DNA of 64,000 bases from Daucus carota subsp. sativus. Lineage: Eukaryota > Streptophyta > Magnoliopsida > Apiales > Apiaceae. The notes beneath the pieces are model-generated. The model was not told where the DNA came from. It searched no databases and was given only the letters and a program-made list of their open reading frames with translations. Shown piece after piece: positions 1-10,728 of the stretch. The position numbers were made by a program, and so were the translations under genes. Where the stretch lies: positions 35,549,606-35,613,605 of the forward strand of contig NC_030387.2 in the NCBI RefSeq assembly GCF_001625215.2, given 5' to 3'. The first letter of the stretch is position 1. Each line of letters opens with the position of its first letter.

Positions 1-196
1 AAGAAACTGATGTGTGGTTTGCTTAGAGTGAATTGTACTAATATGTGGAAATTTATTGGGACTTCTATTTCTTTTCTCCATTGTAATTTACAAAAATTTG
101 TGGATTAAAATTATAAGGTTTAGTTCTGATTCTCTCGTCCATTTCATTTGTCCTTCCGACAAAACAGAGCCTGGGGATCAAGACCGATTATCATAC

Positions 197-991
197 CTTA
201 TCGGAACAAAAAATTAATGGATAAAGGCGTTTGATATCAAACGTTGGTATGATAACATCTGTGAGAGTCTGGTTCAATGTCATGTCACCTAATAACTCTT
301 TCACTATCGATCCAAGTTGTTCACCAGTGTACTTGGGTCCTGTAAAAGAAACAAATAATCTTCTTATCTTCTCCAGAAAGCCCTTTAATCTGGACAAGAA
401 CAAAATTAACTAGTTAGTTTATTGATCATGCATTTTATGAGAAAAATGAGACAGATTATTACTACTATGTATTGGGTGATTATGTACCTGTCCTCCGAAA
501 ATATCTTGGGTCCGTTCTCCTTGTAAAACTTATAGATGTCTTTCGCAGCAAAAAGAGGGCGGTTTTCTTTATTAGGAGCGGTTAGCATCGTCGTTACCAG
601 CCCGCCTGTGCTTGTTCCAGATATTACATCAAAGTAATCTGCGATTCTTGCACTTGGTCCGTCAAGTTCCTTCATTATCAAATAATATTACTACTTAGTT
701 ATACAAAGAATTTTTATTCCTAGCATTGTATATTCATCAATTAATCATTACCGAAAAAATTATATATATTCAAGAATCTTTTGTGAACATGGTTACCTGA
801 AGCTTGGACTCAAGAAAGGCAAGGATGGTGCCAGGGATGATGCCTCTAATGCCGCCGCCATCAATGCTTAAGACCGTCACCATCCTTCCTTTCTGCGGAG
901 GTGATGCTGTGGAAAAGCTTTGCCCTATACATCCATGTGTTATTAAGAGTACTAGTAGGGATATGTGGAGAAAGATGTTAGGCTTCTGCAT
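197..991 (-). CDS. Patatin-like phospholipase, copy 1 (5' three exons, continues beyond left edge)
   Basis: Predicted lipid acyl hydrolase of the plant patatin family (galactolipid/phospholipid deacylation). Exons read 991-797, 669-488 and 389-197, each with GT-AG borders and an unbroken frame. The exon 2 and 3 lengths (182 and 193 nt) are identical to those of the complete paralogue at 3421-5210. The start MQKPNIF precedes a hydrophobic signal-peptide-like stretch. The oxyanion-hole motif DGGGIRG lies at the end of exon 1, and the nucleophile elbow GTSTGG in exon 2. The exons carrying the catalytic Asp (DGG) and the C-terminus would lie at lower coordinates, outside the window, so this is clipping rather than visible truncation. 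No lesion is seen in the visible part. Tandem duplicate of the 3421-5210 gene, with the WEB-family gene lying between them. Confidence 0.9.
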
Positions 992-1031
992 GGCTTCTAC
1001 ATTGAGCTGTAGAAATGGTGCAGTATAGTAA

Positions 1032-1038
1032 TTTATAG
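1032..1038 (-). promoter_or_regulatory. Putative TATA box of patatin copy 1
   Basis: The minus strand reads CTATAAAT about 41-47 nt upstream of the chosen ATG at 991. This is a reasonable TATA position only if the 5' UTR is very short. Confidence 0.35.
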
Positions 1039-1164
1039 TCTAAAGCAAACATTAGATTAGGAAATGAGTTGATTAGTTACGTAGCTTCAGTTGTCAAACT
1101 ATATGGTTATAATATCACCTAATGTTAGGCACTGAAGTACAGAACTATCATGGGATCAGAAGTT

Positions 1165-1590
1165 TAACTTTTATTTTTTCAAGAGAAGAGTGCACTTTGC
1201 GTACCTATATTTTAGGCATTACGTCATTTTTAATATTGTACTTCCAAAATTTACACTTGCAATATTGCTCTTTAAGTTTTTTCTTAATTCATGTACTTCT
1301 GTCAAGTGCTGCTAACGGCGTGGGGCTAAAAGGTTTAAAGTGCATTTTTGTGCATCTGCATTTGGGACTTTACAACACTTGCAATGCTCTACTTTCAATG
1401 TTGTTATCGTTTATATGCATTTTAACTCAATGCTGTTAGCAAAATTTGATGGAAGTACACAAACTAAGGAAAATGTTGAAGAGCAATATTGTAACCGTAG
1501 ATTTTTAAAGTACATTATTGTAAGTGTGATAAAGCCTAAATGTAGGTACACAAAATGCATTTTTCTCTTTTCTTAATTAAACAGGCACTT
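1165..1590. repeat. Long imperfect inverted repeat (foldback element)
   Basis: The left arm (about 1165-1305) is complementary, with many mismatches, to the right arm (about 1443-1590). Matching blocks include GCAATATTGCTCTT at 1257-1272 against AAGAGCAATATTG near 1479-1491, and GTACCTATATTTTAGGC near 1200 against GCCTAAATGTAGGTAC near 1534-1550. The loop is about 140 bp. No target duplication was identified. It lies in the gap between patatin copy 1 and the WEB-family gene, and nothing else was recognised in that gap (992-1791). It is probably a foldback transposon relic. Confidence 0.5.
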
Positions 1591-1791
1591 GTCGTATCAT
1601 CAAGTGTTAAACTACGTTTACATCCTGTTTAAACTGATTTTCTTCCTAAATGCATATGTGCTTATCAATAAACCAATTACAGATTTTGATGTTACTCATG
1701 AATCATGATCACTACAGTAACTTAATACATAAAAAGAAAAGACTGCAGTCCATTAACAGTTTGTTAGATTGATCATAGCTGATATTATTTG

Positions 1792-2736
1792 TCATATACA
1801 ATTTTGCTCGAAAAAAACTCTTAATTGAGTGAGGACGGATGGTTTCTTTCTGATTGCAACTAACTTTGTATCGTCGCTTTGTTCTGTAACATCAACCAGA
1901 TGTTGGGGGCTCCTTGCCGGACATATGAACACTGTATCTTCTTCCTCTTCTTCTTCAATGATCGGTAAATGCTTCTTTTCATCCTGGCTTCCTGTACTTC
2001 GCTCTTCTCTTATTTCATTCTCTGTTTTCTCATGTTTTATATCGTTGTCAGGGCAATAAAGCGCCTCTAATTTCTTAAAGGCCAAGTCTCGACTGTCCTG
2101 TGCAGCTAGTCTTTGTTCTGTGGATACTGAAACTCGCCAGTTATTAAGAGAAATCTCTTCTTCAGCTGCTCTTGTTAATGCATTGTATTCTTCAACACTT
2201 AGTTGGATTGTTGTGTCATCACTCTGTGACCTAAAGATGTATTGAAGTGCTTGTGCAGCTGATGCACGAGAAGCTTCTGTTTCAAATAACAATGCTCTGT
2301 GAGTTAACCGCAATGCCTCAACAGTCTGCTTCCTCATTAGTAGAACTTGTTTCATTTCTGACTTCTTTCGACTTTCTTCTTGTATTTTCAACTTGAGTTG
2401 CTCAATATATTTGCATGTAACGTCCAACTGGTCGTTCAATTCTTTAATCCGTGTTGTGACCTGGAGTTCCTCCTCCCGTCTGGACTTGATTTCCGCTTTG
2501 CTGGCTTCAATTTGTGACTTAAGCCCCGAGGCAATGATGTTGGACCTTGCCGACTGGTACTCTCCAATCTCATCAAAGAGGGGCCTGGAGTTTAACCACC
2601 AGCCTACAGCATCTCTTTTTGCTTGCTTCAGGTCTTCCTTAGTGTTGCGCGTTTCTATTTTCTTGCCCTTCAATTTTGCAGCAGTAGTTCCATCTATGCA
2701 TTTTCTTCTTCTATTACAACGGGACTCCATTTTCAT
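1792..2736 (-). CDS. WEB-family (DUF827-like) coiled-coil protein
   Basis: A single open exon predicts 314 aa. The protein is highly charged and helical. A coiled coil covers roughly residues 60-150. The segment LSVEEYNALTRAAEEEISLN at about residues 179-198 resembles the 'EEY-x-x-L-x-x-x-A-x-E' block of WEB/PMI2-type proteins (weak chloroplast movement under blue light, plastid-movement-impaired). An acidic run (EEEEEED) lies near residue 260. Family members organise light-dependent chloroplast movement through coiled-coil interactions in the cytosol. That role is inferred here from family resemblance only. Members are often longer and have introns, so an upstream exon could be missing. It sits between the two patatin copies on the same strand, with no obvious functional tie. 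Confidence 0.65.
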   Translation of the reverse strand: MKMESRCNRRRKCIDGTTAAKLKGKKIETRNTKEDLKQAKRDAVGWWLNSRPLFDEIGEYQSARSNIIASGLKSQIEASKAEIKSRREEELQVTTRIKELNDQLDVTCKYIEQLKLKIQEESRKKSEMKQVLLMRKQTVEALRLTHRALLFETEASRASAAQALQYIFRSQSDDTTIQLSVEEYNALTRAAEEEISLNNWRVSVSTEQRLAAQDSRDLAFKKLEALYCPDNDIKHEKTENEIREERSTGSQDEKKHLPIIEEEEEEDTVFICPARSPQHLVDVTEQSDDTKLVAIRKKPSVLTQLRVFFEQNCI

Positions 2737-3420
2737 GTTGTTTTGATGTCTGCATAGTTCCTAAGGTCTGATACTTATCTTAACCTGTTTCTAGTTCATT
2801 ATCTGTATTATACTTGTCAGTTTGTCCTGTTTTTAGTGGATTTATCAATCATTTCTAAGTTAAATACAGTCTAGAATCATTCAATGAATACTATTATATC
2901 GTTAATGTTGTCATCAACTGAACATCTAATTAGCTGGTGGATGTTAAGAATATATCGTACGGCTACCGCATGTCATGCATATGTTTAATGTTTTTCAGAG
3001 ACCAGATCAGACACCTTCAACTCGAAGTCAAATACGAGCTAAGGGATGAGTTTTCACGCGTTTCTAGAATCTTTTTGATCATTTGGCTAATTTTATTCTT
3101 ACAAATCAAAGTTATAATCTTCCTAACTTCACCCCTGGTTGGAGTCTCGGTGGACCCTGCACGCCTTTAGAAAAAATTGAAAAAAATGTTTTTATTCACT
3201 GATATAACAGAAAGGATACATGTCACGTGTTCTGATGTTTACAGGAGTCAAAAACCAGAAAACACGAAATCTGCTAAACCAAAATGTTAAGCTCTTAAGG
3301 GAAAAATTAGTTGTGGAAAAAGAATGGCAGCCTATCATTGCTTTATTGGTGTTAAATGGAAAATAGAAGGCAAGGAAGGTAGAGTTATTAGTGACACTTG
3401 GTTACATTTCTAAGACCTTT
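2737..3420. other. Intergenic, nothing recognised
   Basis: AT-rich spacer between the 5' end of the WEB-family gene and the 3' end of patatin copy 2. No convincing ORF, RNA or repeat was seen. The part adjoining 3421 should contain the patatin 3' UTR. Confidence 0.5.
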
Positions 3421-5210
3421 CTAATTATGCAGCCTGATCTTCCTTTCATCTGAAAGCAACTTAGCAAAACGAGTCAGAGCATCAGCATTAGTACCCTCAC
3501 CAACCACAGGCTCAAAGAAGCCCGTATCCAGATTAACCCTTGACACTGGTTTCTTTAGCAGCTCGTCTCCAATTGCAGCGAGAGTCTCCATGTTCTTGGT
3601 GGTTGCAATATCAACCGAAGAGGCATCTCCAGTCAAGTTATCATTTTGAATACGAAGATAGTTCTTCTCAGCACGGAGGGATTTAAAACCAGATGAGACC
3701 TGAATGTCAACCATATCTCCACCTGCAGCGCCATAAGAATCAATCAGTGGGGTGTTACCTTTGTCATATACCCAACTGACTAAACCCCAGTCCGAGGCCA
3801 TTGTTGCATTATACTTCTCTTCATGCTTAGCTGTGCCCGTGCCAAGTGACAGTACTAACATATTTGTACTGTCCATTGGTTTCGAATCAACAAACTGAAA
3901 GTTTCCCTTCAATATTTCATTGGCAATGTGTGTTATAGCCGCTTGAGTCTGAAAATTAACACACAATTATTGGTTAGCAGAAGTAACATATTAGTTGCAT
4001 CTGTTCAAAATGAACTGAACTACAAAATTACCGGATTGTTTGCTGCAATACCACCATCAATGAGATCATAACTTCGATTCCGTCCATCTTCATACTTGGT
4101 CTCAAAGAAATGTGCAGGTAAATAGGTGGGAGCTGCAGATGTAGCTATGCAAACATCTGATAAGTATGCATTCTTGGAAGTATCTTTTCTGGCCTGCACA
4201 AAATCGATTTTAGTCAATAAACACAAACATATATACTCTCCGGTTAATCCAGAAACAGAAAATCAACGAGACGATTAGCTAGCATACATCATCAGTAGAA
4301 AAGATTATGGGCTGGAGGCGTTTGATGTCAAAGGTTGGGATAATAACATCTGTAAGAGTCTGGTTCATCGTAGTGTCCCCTAGTATCTCTTTTACTATGG
4401 ATCGCAGGTATTTACCATCATACTTAGGCCCTTTCGCGGACACAATCAAATTTCTCACGGCCTTTAAGAAGCCTGGGTTACTGCAACAACAAAAGAAGTT
4501 TGCTTAGTTTGATGTATAATATTTTCAGCCATAAAGAAGTTAGTGTTTGTTTCAGTTCAGGGTATGTACTCCCTCATATCAAATTTTTAATCAGGAAACG
4601 AAAATCTTAAAATTAAGTTATAGAACTGTATTTTACAGGAGCATTAAAGTGTGTGTCGAGCAGTGAAAAGAACACGTATAGAAATGAGTGGGACGGAGGG
4701 AGGAGGGATTACTTGTTTTTCGGGAAAATCTTGGGTCCGTGCTCACTGTAAAACGTGTAAATGTCTTTAGCAGGAATGATGGGGCGGTTTTCTTTGTTAG
4801 GAGCCGTGAGCATGGCTGTCACCAGGCCACCGGTGCTTGTTCCTGATATTACATCGAAGTAATCCGCAATTCTTGCACTTGGACCATCAAGTTCCTGTAT
4901 TATCATCACACAAGCCATTAAAAAAAAGTAAATGAAAATAACATGATATATCCGTGTAAATACTGGGGTTAAATATACGCAGACCTTAAAATTAAATTTA
5001 ACGCACCTGAAGTTTAGATTCAAGAAAAGCGAGGATTCGGCCAGGGATGATTCCTCTAATGCCACCACCGTCGATGCTGAGCACCGTCACGATCTTCGCT
5101 TTAGTCGGAGCAGCTACGGGCGAAGGTGACGGTGCAGTTATGCCTAAACATCCATGTGTTGTGAAGAGTAGCAGTAATGAAATGAGAAAGATGCTTGTAC
5201 TTTTCTGCAT
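3421..5210 (-). CDS. Patatin-like phospholipase, copy 2 (complete, 422 aa)
   Basis: Exons 5210-5007, 4894-4713, 4480-4288, 4193-4032 and 3948-3421 join in frame (1269 nt, stop TAG) with GT-AG borders. The product is a serine lipid acyl hydrolase. Its oxyanion-hole motif DGGGIRG is at residues 47-53, the nucleophile Ser88 is in GTSTGG, and the catalytic Asp239 is in DGG. Together these give the Ser-Asp dyad of the patatin/PLP2 group. The start MQKSTSIF was chosen because a signal-peptide-like leader ([16 protein letters not shown]) follows directly; an in-frame upstream ATG at 5348 would bury it. Length and five-exon layout match plant patatin-like proteins 1/2. These act on membrane galactolipids and phospholipids and are often wound- or pathogen-induced, but no regulatory evidence for that is seen here. 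Intron 2 carries a small MITE. Confidence 0.94.
4569..4703. mobile_element. Small Stowaway-like MITE in patatin intron 2
   Basis: It begins TACTCCCTCATATC and ends GAGTGGGACGGAGGGAGGAG. These are the degenerate CTCCCTC-type terminal repeats common in plant Stowaway-like MITEs. The right TA duplication is not clear. It looks like the same family as the element at 11247-11490. Confidence 0.5.
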
Positions 5211-5292
5211 AGCTTCAGTTTTTGAGTTGGAGTTGCAGATAAAAATGCAATAGCAAGTGAAGAATAATTGATTTGGGTAGGTTGAATTGTTT

Positions 5293-5306
5293 AAGTATAT
5301 ATAAGT
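5293..5306 (-). promoter_or_regulatory. Putative TATA box of patatin copy 2
   Basis: The minus strand reads ACTTATATATACTT about 83-96 nt upstream of the ATG at 5210, a normal TATA-to-ATG distance for a plant gene with a short leader. Confidence 0.5.
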
Positions 5307-5646
5307 GTGTAAAGTTAGGCAGAATATGTTTACTATATTCAAGCGCAAAGGTTAGAACCCGTGTTCGCATTTGAAAGTTACGAGAGATTTTCTAGAGGTT
5401 GAAAATGGTGACTAGCGGTCTACGACCTTTTTAATATTTCAATATTGTTCCGCATTGACGCGTCTACTTTTCAAGTATCCACTGCTTCTCGGTTATAAAG
5501 TTTAAGTTTATGTCTTATCGTATCGGTAAGATACGGCTGATGAGACTAGTTATGATTTTGATTCTAAAACGAGTATCACGGTAGTTAATGAATACTTTTC
5601 ACAAATTACAATGCCAAACATCGAATAAACATTAAATACATTGTTA

Positions 5647-6258
5647 GAGCAAGTCCACAGTGTTCTAGTTGAATTCCTAAATATAATATAAAAAATTACT
5701 ACCTCCATCCCAAATTAGATGTCCCCGTTGACTTTGGGCACGTAATTTTAGGTGCATTGACCGTCTACTTCCGAAATTTATTTTTTTATTTTTCTTTTAT
5801 AAATGAAAATTTCATATTTTAATTTTTATTTGCAAAAATAAAATTTTAAAAATAAGTCACGTATCTATGCGGTCAATGAACCTTAAATAGTGTGCCCAAA
5901 GTCAACGGGGCCGTCTAATTTGGGATGGAGGGAGTATGTCATAGTAGTTTAGGACATATTCAACCAACTTCAACTCCAACAATGTGCCTTATTTTCTCTA
6001 TTTGTTTAATATTTTATTATTAAAAGTTCACTTTCATCATTAAAACATAATATAAAGTAGAGAGAGAAAGAGACCGTAGATAGAAATTTATTATAAAATA
6101 TGGGATAGGGTAAGGAGAGAGAGTGTCTCAAATATGGGCTTGAAGGAGTTGTCCTAGTGATATAAGGCATCACTAGGACATTGTTGGAGCAGTCTTTTTT
6201 ATCAAATGCCCTAAATTTTAACTTAGGACAATAATTTGAGGCACTCTTGGACTTGCTA
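5647..6258. mobile_element. PIF/Harbinger (Tourist-like) MITE with a nested Stowaway
   Basis: The termini GAGCAAGTCCACAG (left) and, on the complementary strand, TAGCAAGTCCAAGAG (right) are flanked by TTA on both sides (5644-5646 and 6259-6261), the Harbinger-type 3-bp duplication. A Stowaway element (5699-5934) interrupts it. A second inverted pair, CTCCAACAATGT near 5974 and ACATTGTTGGAG near 6178, and a short palindrome GTCCTAGTGAT/ATCACTAGGAC near 6141-6180 lie inside, so a third insertion is possible. No transposase frame was seen. Confidence 0.6.
5699..5934. mobile_element. Stowaway-like MITE, 236 bp, nested
   Basis: Near-perfect terminal inverted repeats of about 45 bp start CTACCTCCATCCCAAATTAG on the left and CTCCCTCCATCCCAAATTAG on the complementary right end. 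They are flanked by TA. The same family, at almost the same length, lies in the phosphoglycerate-mutase-like gene at 14747-14981. Confidence 0.85.
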
Positions 6259-6261
6259 TTA

Positions 6262-7677
6262 TGCACTCCCTTCGCTATAACAAAAATTGAATAATTTATG
6301 AGAATTTTATTTTACTCGAATCGAGTTGATTTAACTTCTAAGATCTGATCGAATATAAATTTTTATATTTTTTTTTGTTGCAATGAATGAAAAGAAAGAA
6401 ACAAGTGCATATAAAAGAAAATAACAGGGAGCAGAAGAAAAGACTTAATAAAAATTGAGTTGATGTATAGTTTGTATGATAAGTTTTGGATTGAAATAGG
6501 TATTACAAACAGGAGAGTTTGTTCTAGTTACTAATGATAAGAAGGAATGATCGGAAAAATAAAATTACTAAACATCCAATTGAATTATAATTTAAATTTT
6601 ATTCCAATCCTCTTTATTCACTCCAACCAAACACAAGATTATATAACAAAAGTGAATGTCCATCCGGTTGACATGAACAAACGAGCAGAAAAGGGTGACC
6701 TGATGACCTATTCGTAAGAAGGCTCTCCATTTGCTTTGCCTTGAAAACATACTATTTCTGGTGAGCTTATCTAGTTATCTTCAACAGCAACGGTGAGAGC
6801 CAAATTCGTCATGCGTAACGCAGGGAGTTGGTCATTGTTTTGGCTATGTATTGAATTGACTGCTAGTTTTTTTACCCCTTCAAATTTATTTAATAAAATA
6901 CTATGAACGTTAAATAAATTTTGATCAGTGTTTCAATTTGAGCGTCAACAGATTTTTTTAATTAAATAAATAAAAGCATAGAATATCTTCAATATATTGA
7001 AAAGAGCCCCCAAGATATGCATACTTGTTTCCTTGGAACCGAGTTGAGAGACGACAAATAAACCAAACCGAAATTAAAGAAAACAATGCAAATTTACAGA
7101 GGGCTACTTTAACTTTAAAGTTTTAAAGTAACACTTTTCTAGAACAAATCACAGTCGCATGTGAAAAACAATAGTCATGTGGCTGCCATTATTTTCATTG
7201 TTCTATTCTTTCTGCTTGTATAATAATGTAAATATTTTAATGTCACAGAAACTGATGATGTAGAATGTTTATGTTCTCCCGAAGAATATACCTTGACGCC
7301 AAGCCGGTCACATTTATCCGATTTGCTGCTGTTATTATTTTATTTTTTTTACCATTCATGTGCGGAGCATAATAGTGGTTTTGATTTTTGCATGTAATTT
7401 GAGGTGAAAGAAAAATGTATTTTAATTTTTATTGTATAATTTGAAAATTATACACAAAAATATGCTATTTCACATTTTAAAATACGTGCAAAAATTAAAA
7501 TGACTACTATTTCAATATTTTCAATGAATATTTTAAAGAACTTGCTCTTCGGCAGTAAAGAGGTTTGAAATGTAGGGTATATATGTCTGAGAACAATTGC
7601 TAGCCAAGTACTCAAATGTAAAATGGCTTAAAGCAGCATATTTGACTATTGAGAAATCTTTGGTCAAGATTTATGTC
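6262..7677. other. AT-rich intergenic spacer
   Basis: No supported gene. Near 6617-6645 a sequence like ATTCACTCCAACCAAACACA resembles one end of the Tourist-like MITEs at 32350-32646, so an eroded copy may lie here. The rest is unassigned. Confidence 0.4.
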
Positions 7678-7685
7678 ATAACAAT

Positions 7686-7972
7686 TAGGGCTGTTTAACG
7701 AACCGAGCTGTTCGCGAACAAGCTCGAGCTCGGCTCGTTAAGAGCTCGTTCGGCTCGGCTCGTTAAGTTAACGAGCTCGAACTCGAACACAAAAAATTGT
7801 TCGTTAAGTAAACGAGCTCGAGCCGAGCTTTTAGTATGTTCGGCTCGAGCTCGGCTCGAGCTCGGCTCGAGCTCGTTCGGCTCGAGTTCGGCTCGTTAAA
7901 GCTCGAAAAAATGTAGTAATATTTTCAGGGTTTTTTTATAATTTATATATGTTATTGGACTCAGAATTCAAC

Positions 7973-8016
<44 letters not shown>

Positions 8017-8472
8017 TGATGTAAACAAAATTTTAGGAAATAATAATTTTATTTGGTTTTTAACAGGCAAGTAGAAGTTTGACTAGTACCGCTAACTAGT
8101 GTTTAATCCTAATTTAGTGTTTCAATATTTTAAAAAATATTTTTTACCGATCCAACTGTATGGATGTTAACATATATACATTTTAGTGATATAAACAAAG
8201 TTTCAAAAAAATTGAAATTATTAGGTTAGCTATTTTAAGAGTCAACTAGCGGTTTGTCCTTATTTTTTTTCTAGCTCGGCTCGACTCGACTCGACTCGGC
8301 TCGGCTTGTATTTGTTCGCGAACAAGCTCGTGTTCGGCTCGTTAGTTAACGAGCCGAGCTTGAACACAATTTTTGTTCGATTAAAAAGCTCGGCTCGGCT
8401 CGGCTCGGCAGAAAAAAAATTAAAGCTCGGCTCGGTTCGGTCAAAACTCGGCTCGGTTCGTGAACAGCTCTA
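7686..8472. mobile_element. hAT-type non-autonomous foldback element with CTCGGCTCG arrays (787 bp)
   Basis: The element starts TAGGGCTGTTTAACGAACCG. Its complementary right end starts TAGAGCTGTTCACGAACCG. It is flanked by a perfect 8-bp direct repeat ATAACAAT (7678-7685 and 8473-8480), which is diagnostic of hAT superfamily insertion. Arms of about 200-225 bp (7686-7910 and 8272-8472) are built from iterated CTCGGCTCG/CGAGCTCG motifs and can fold on each other. The centre is AT-rich and holds a TA microsatellite. No transposase frame was seen. It ends 149 bp past the cysteine protease stop codon, so it may overlap that gene's 3' UTR or terminator region. Confidence 0.85.
7977..8013. repeat. 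(TA)n microsatellite inside the hAT-type element
   Basis: About 18 uninterrupted TA repeats lie in the central spacer of the foldback. This is seen directly. Confidence 0.95.
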
Positions 8473-8621
8473 ATAACAATAACCAAGTTCTTACACTGTA
8501 CAAGTTCTTGGCTCAAGTACTAACAACCATAAGTTGCACAGGAGGAACATAGTGGCAATACAGGCATATACATAATTACATAAGTTGTGACTAGTGATAA
8601 TCACCAGTTTTTTTCGAATTT

Positions 8622-9735
8622 TCAGGCCGTGGGATAGGAAGCCTGCATTGCAATACCACATAGGCCTTCCGCAGCGGCTACGCCTCTTTGCATTTGGATG
8701 TAACCTTCCTCCCCCCAACTTGTGCCCCATGAATTCTTCACTAGCCAGTACTTGGTCCCATCAGCCGCGGTGCCGTAGCCTACAGCAGTGACTCCATGGT
8801 CTAACTCAGTGCCACATTCTCCTGTAAAGACACCACTTGAGTAGAATTGAAAATCTGAACCACTGGCATCAATGGCCACGGAGATTGGTTGATTTGCAAC
8901 AGCTTTTAGCAGAGCACTCTCACTGTTAGCAGGCACGTCCTCGTGCCCAGTTATCGTGGCTGCGTGGTTTGCTTCTTTGTTGGCATTGCATGTTCCATCA
9001 GTTCCACTGTATGGGTAGTTTGTTTCAGTTGACAGGCCGTGGTTTTGTTGGATGAAATCAAATGCATTGTCCATAAGACCGCCCTCACAGCCTTGATCTT
9101 CGCCGTTAGTATCACAATCAACCAGTTCTTGCTCCGATAGAGAGATCAGCTTACCAGTTTTAAGCTGAGTAATACCTTCCATAGCTGCCACAGCTGAAAA
9201 CGCCCAGCAGCACCCTGTATATTACAAAGAAAAGTGTTAAAAGCGGCTCCAAAAATTATGATAGATTATAAATTCATGACCTGCAAACTCGAGGCTTACC
9301 ACACTGGCCCTGGTCCTTGATAGGTGTAACAGCGCCTTTCTTTCTCCAGTCCATGGTAGCTGGTACTGCAGTAACATTTTCATATCGGAATACATTAATT
9401 GTAGATGTGGCGCAGACATGGCTCTTGAATTTGTTTCTTGAAGTTGTAAACTCCTCATTGGTAAGATCTGCGAATTCATTGACGCCTAGTTTGTACGGCT
9501 TGTTATTGGCTTTATTAAATGTCTGGATGTATTTGAGGTTCTCTTGGAAGATGGTAGAACGCCTGTTTTTCTCGTCAGCAGTTTTGTACACACGTCCATA
9601 ACGTGTCATCCACTGGTCATGTGTCTCGGTCATTGATGCCTCATTCAAAGAACGAGCTGCAGCGAGAGATGCTAAGACTCCGAAGGTGAAGAGCAGAGCC
9701 AGGACAGTGCACTGGAGCTTGATGGTTAAAGCCAT
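8622..9735 (-). CDS. Papain-like cysteine protease, SAG12/SAG39 type (342 aa)
   Basis: Two exons, 9735-9300 and 9214-8622, join in frame (1029 nt, stop TGA). The product is a secreted or vacuolar pre-pro-protease of peptidase family C1A. A signal peptide (about residues 1-27) is followed by an I29 inhibitor prodomain with the ERFNIN-like helix around [20 protein letters not shown] and the GVNEFADLT motif. The mature enzyme starts near VPATMDWR. The catalytic Cys148 is in QCGCCWAFS, split over the intron; His285 is in LDHGV; Asn306 is in KNSWG. There is no C-terminal KDEL or granulin domain, which fits the SAG12/SAG39 group rather than vignains or RD21. Family members act in senescence and programmed cell death. 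That role is inferred, since the sequence alone does not show its expression. Length is normal and no lesion is seen. Confidence 0.95.
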
Positions 9736-9813
9736 TTATGCTTAAATATTTTGGGAAAGATAGATGTTTGTGAAGTATTGTGAGTTTATGCATTCTAACT
9801 CTGGACTCTGGCA

Positions 9814-9820
9814 ATTTATA
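9814..9820 (-). promoter_or_regulatory. Putative TATA box of the cysteine protease gene
   Basis: The minus strand reads CCTATAAATTG about 80 nt upstream of the ATG at 9735, a typical plant TATA placement. Confidence 0.55.
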
Positions 9821-10728
9821 GGCAAACCTAAAAACCTGTTTAGCTGGTTTCTGGGAGGTGTCACAGCAGTTTTGCTGTATCAGCGTGCATGTTAAAACGG
9901 GGCTGATTCAGACATTGTTGATTAAGCATTTGAAAATGTTGTTGTGGTTTACCCGTTGCTTTGCTTTGCTGCAAAATTAAATTCAGAGGCCAAACAGCTA
10001 AACGTATTCACATGTATAGAATTTGTCCATATTGCATGTCAAGTCAATTTTATTCGGAAAGCTTCCCAATCTTTAGTTAGAATTTAATTTTTTTAACTTG
10101 TAGTATCATTTTTGAATATAAACTTGATCGGCAAGTAACTTTGGACCGGTTCATTTGTTTTTACCCCTTCATAATTTTGCTGGAAGTGTTAGTTTACATG
10201 TATATTTTCTAAAAGAAAAAAATATTTTAAATTATTTGTCCACTTAAATTTTTAATGTGGTGTAATTAATTATTTGTGTTTTTGAAATCAATTTTATATA
10301 ATATATTTTTACTTTATATTTTCATGATCAATTATATTCTATATGTGTTGTATATTGATAATATTATAAATATGATGTCAAATGAAATTTTTTTTTATAA
10401 AAAATAATTTTTACAAAAAAGTGAAATCGAGTGAGTATCGTTTAAAGATTAGCTCACATGAATTTCTAATTTCAAGCTACATAACTGTAATTAAAAGATA
10501 ATTTTTGTTAAACATCCGTGCGCACTTGCCCCCTCTAGTCTGAGGCTGAGCCCAGTAATGCTCTGTTCAACAAGCAAAAGATTAGATAGCGGTAACAATT
10601 TCAAGTGGGCCACACATTCCTCCTCTTATACTCGTACTCCTCCTCGCCCCATCCGATTCCCAAGCTTTCCGTCTCCTCAATTGACTTGCCAAATTCTATC
10701 CCTAATTCCCCGGCAACCTCAAACGTCA
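9821..10728. other. Divergent promoter region
   Basis: AT-rich spacer between the cysteine protease (minus) and the phosphoglycerate-mutase-like gene (plus), so it should hold both promoters. The last about 170 bases before 10729 are richer in C and T and look like a 5' UTR. No repeat or ORF with support was seen. Confidence 0.45.

Noticed and set aside
1122-1576. Two open frames of about 100 and 78 codons
   Set aside because: They lie within the arms and loop of the inverted repeat, and their low-complexity hydrophobic peptides match nothing known.
7686-8472. CTCGGCTCG arrays as a CRISPR-like or regulatory operator array
   Set aside because: The 8-bp target duplication and inverted ends explain it as a transposon; this is a plant nuclear sequence.
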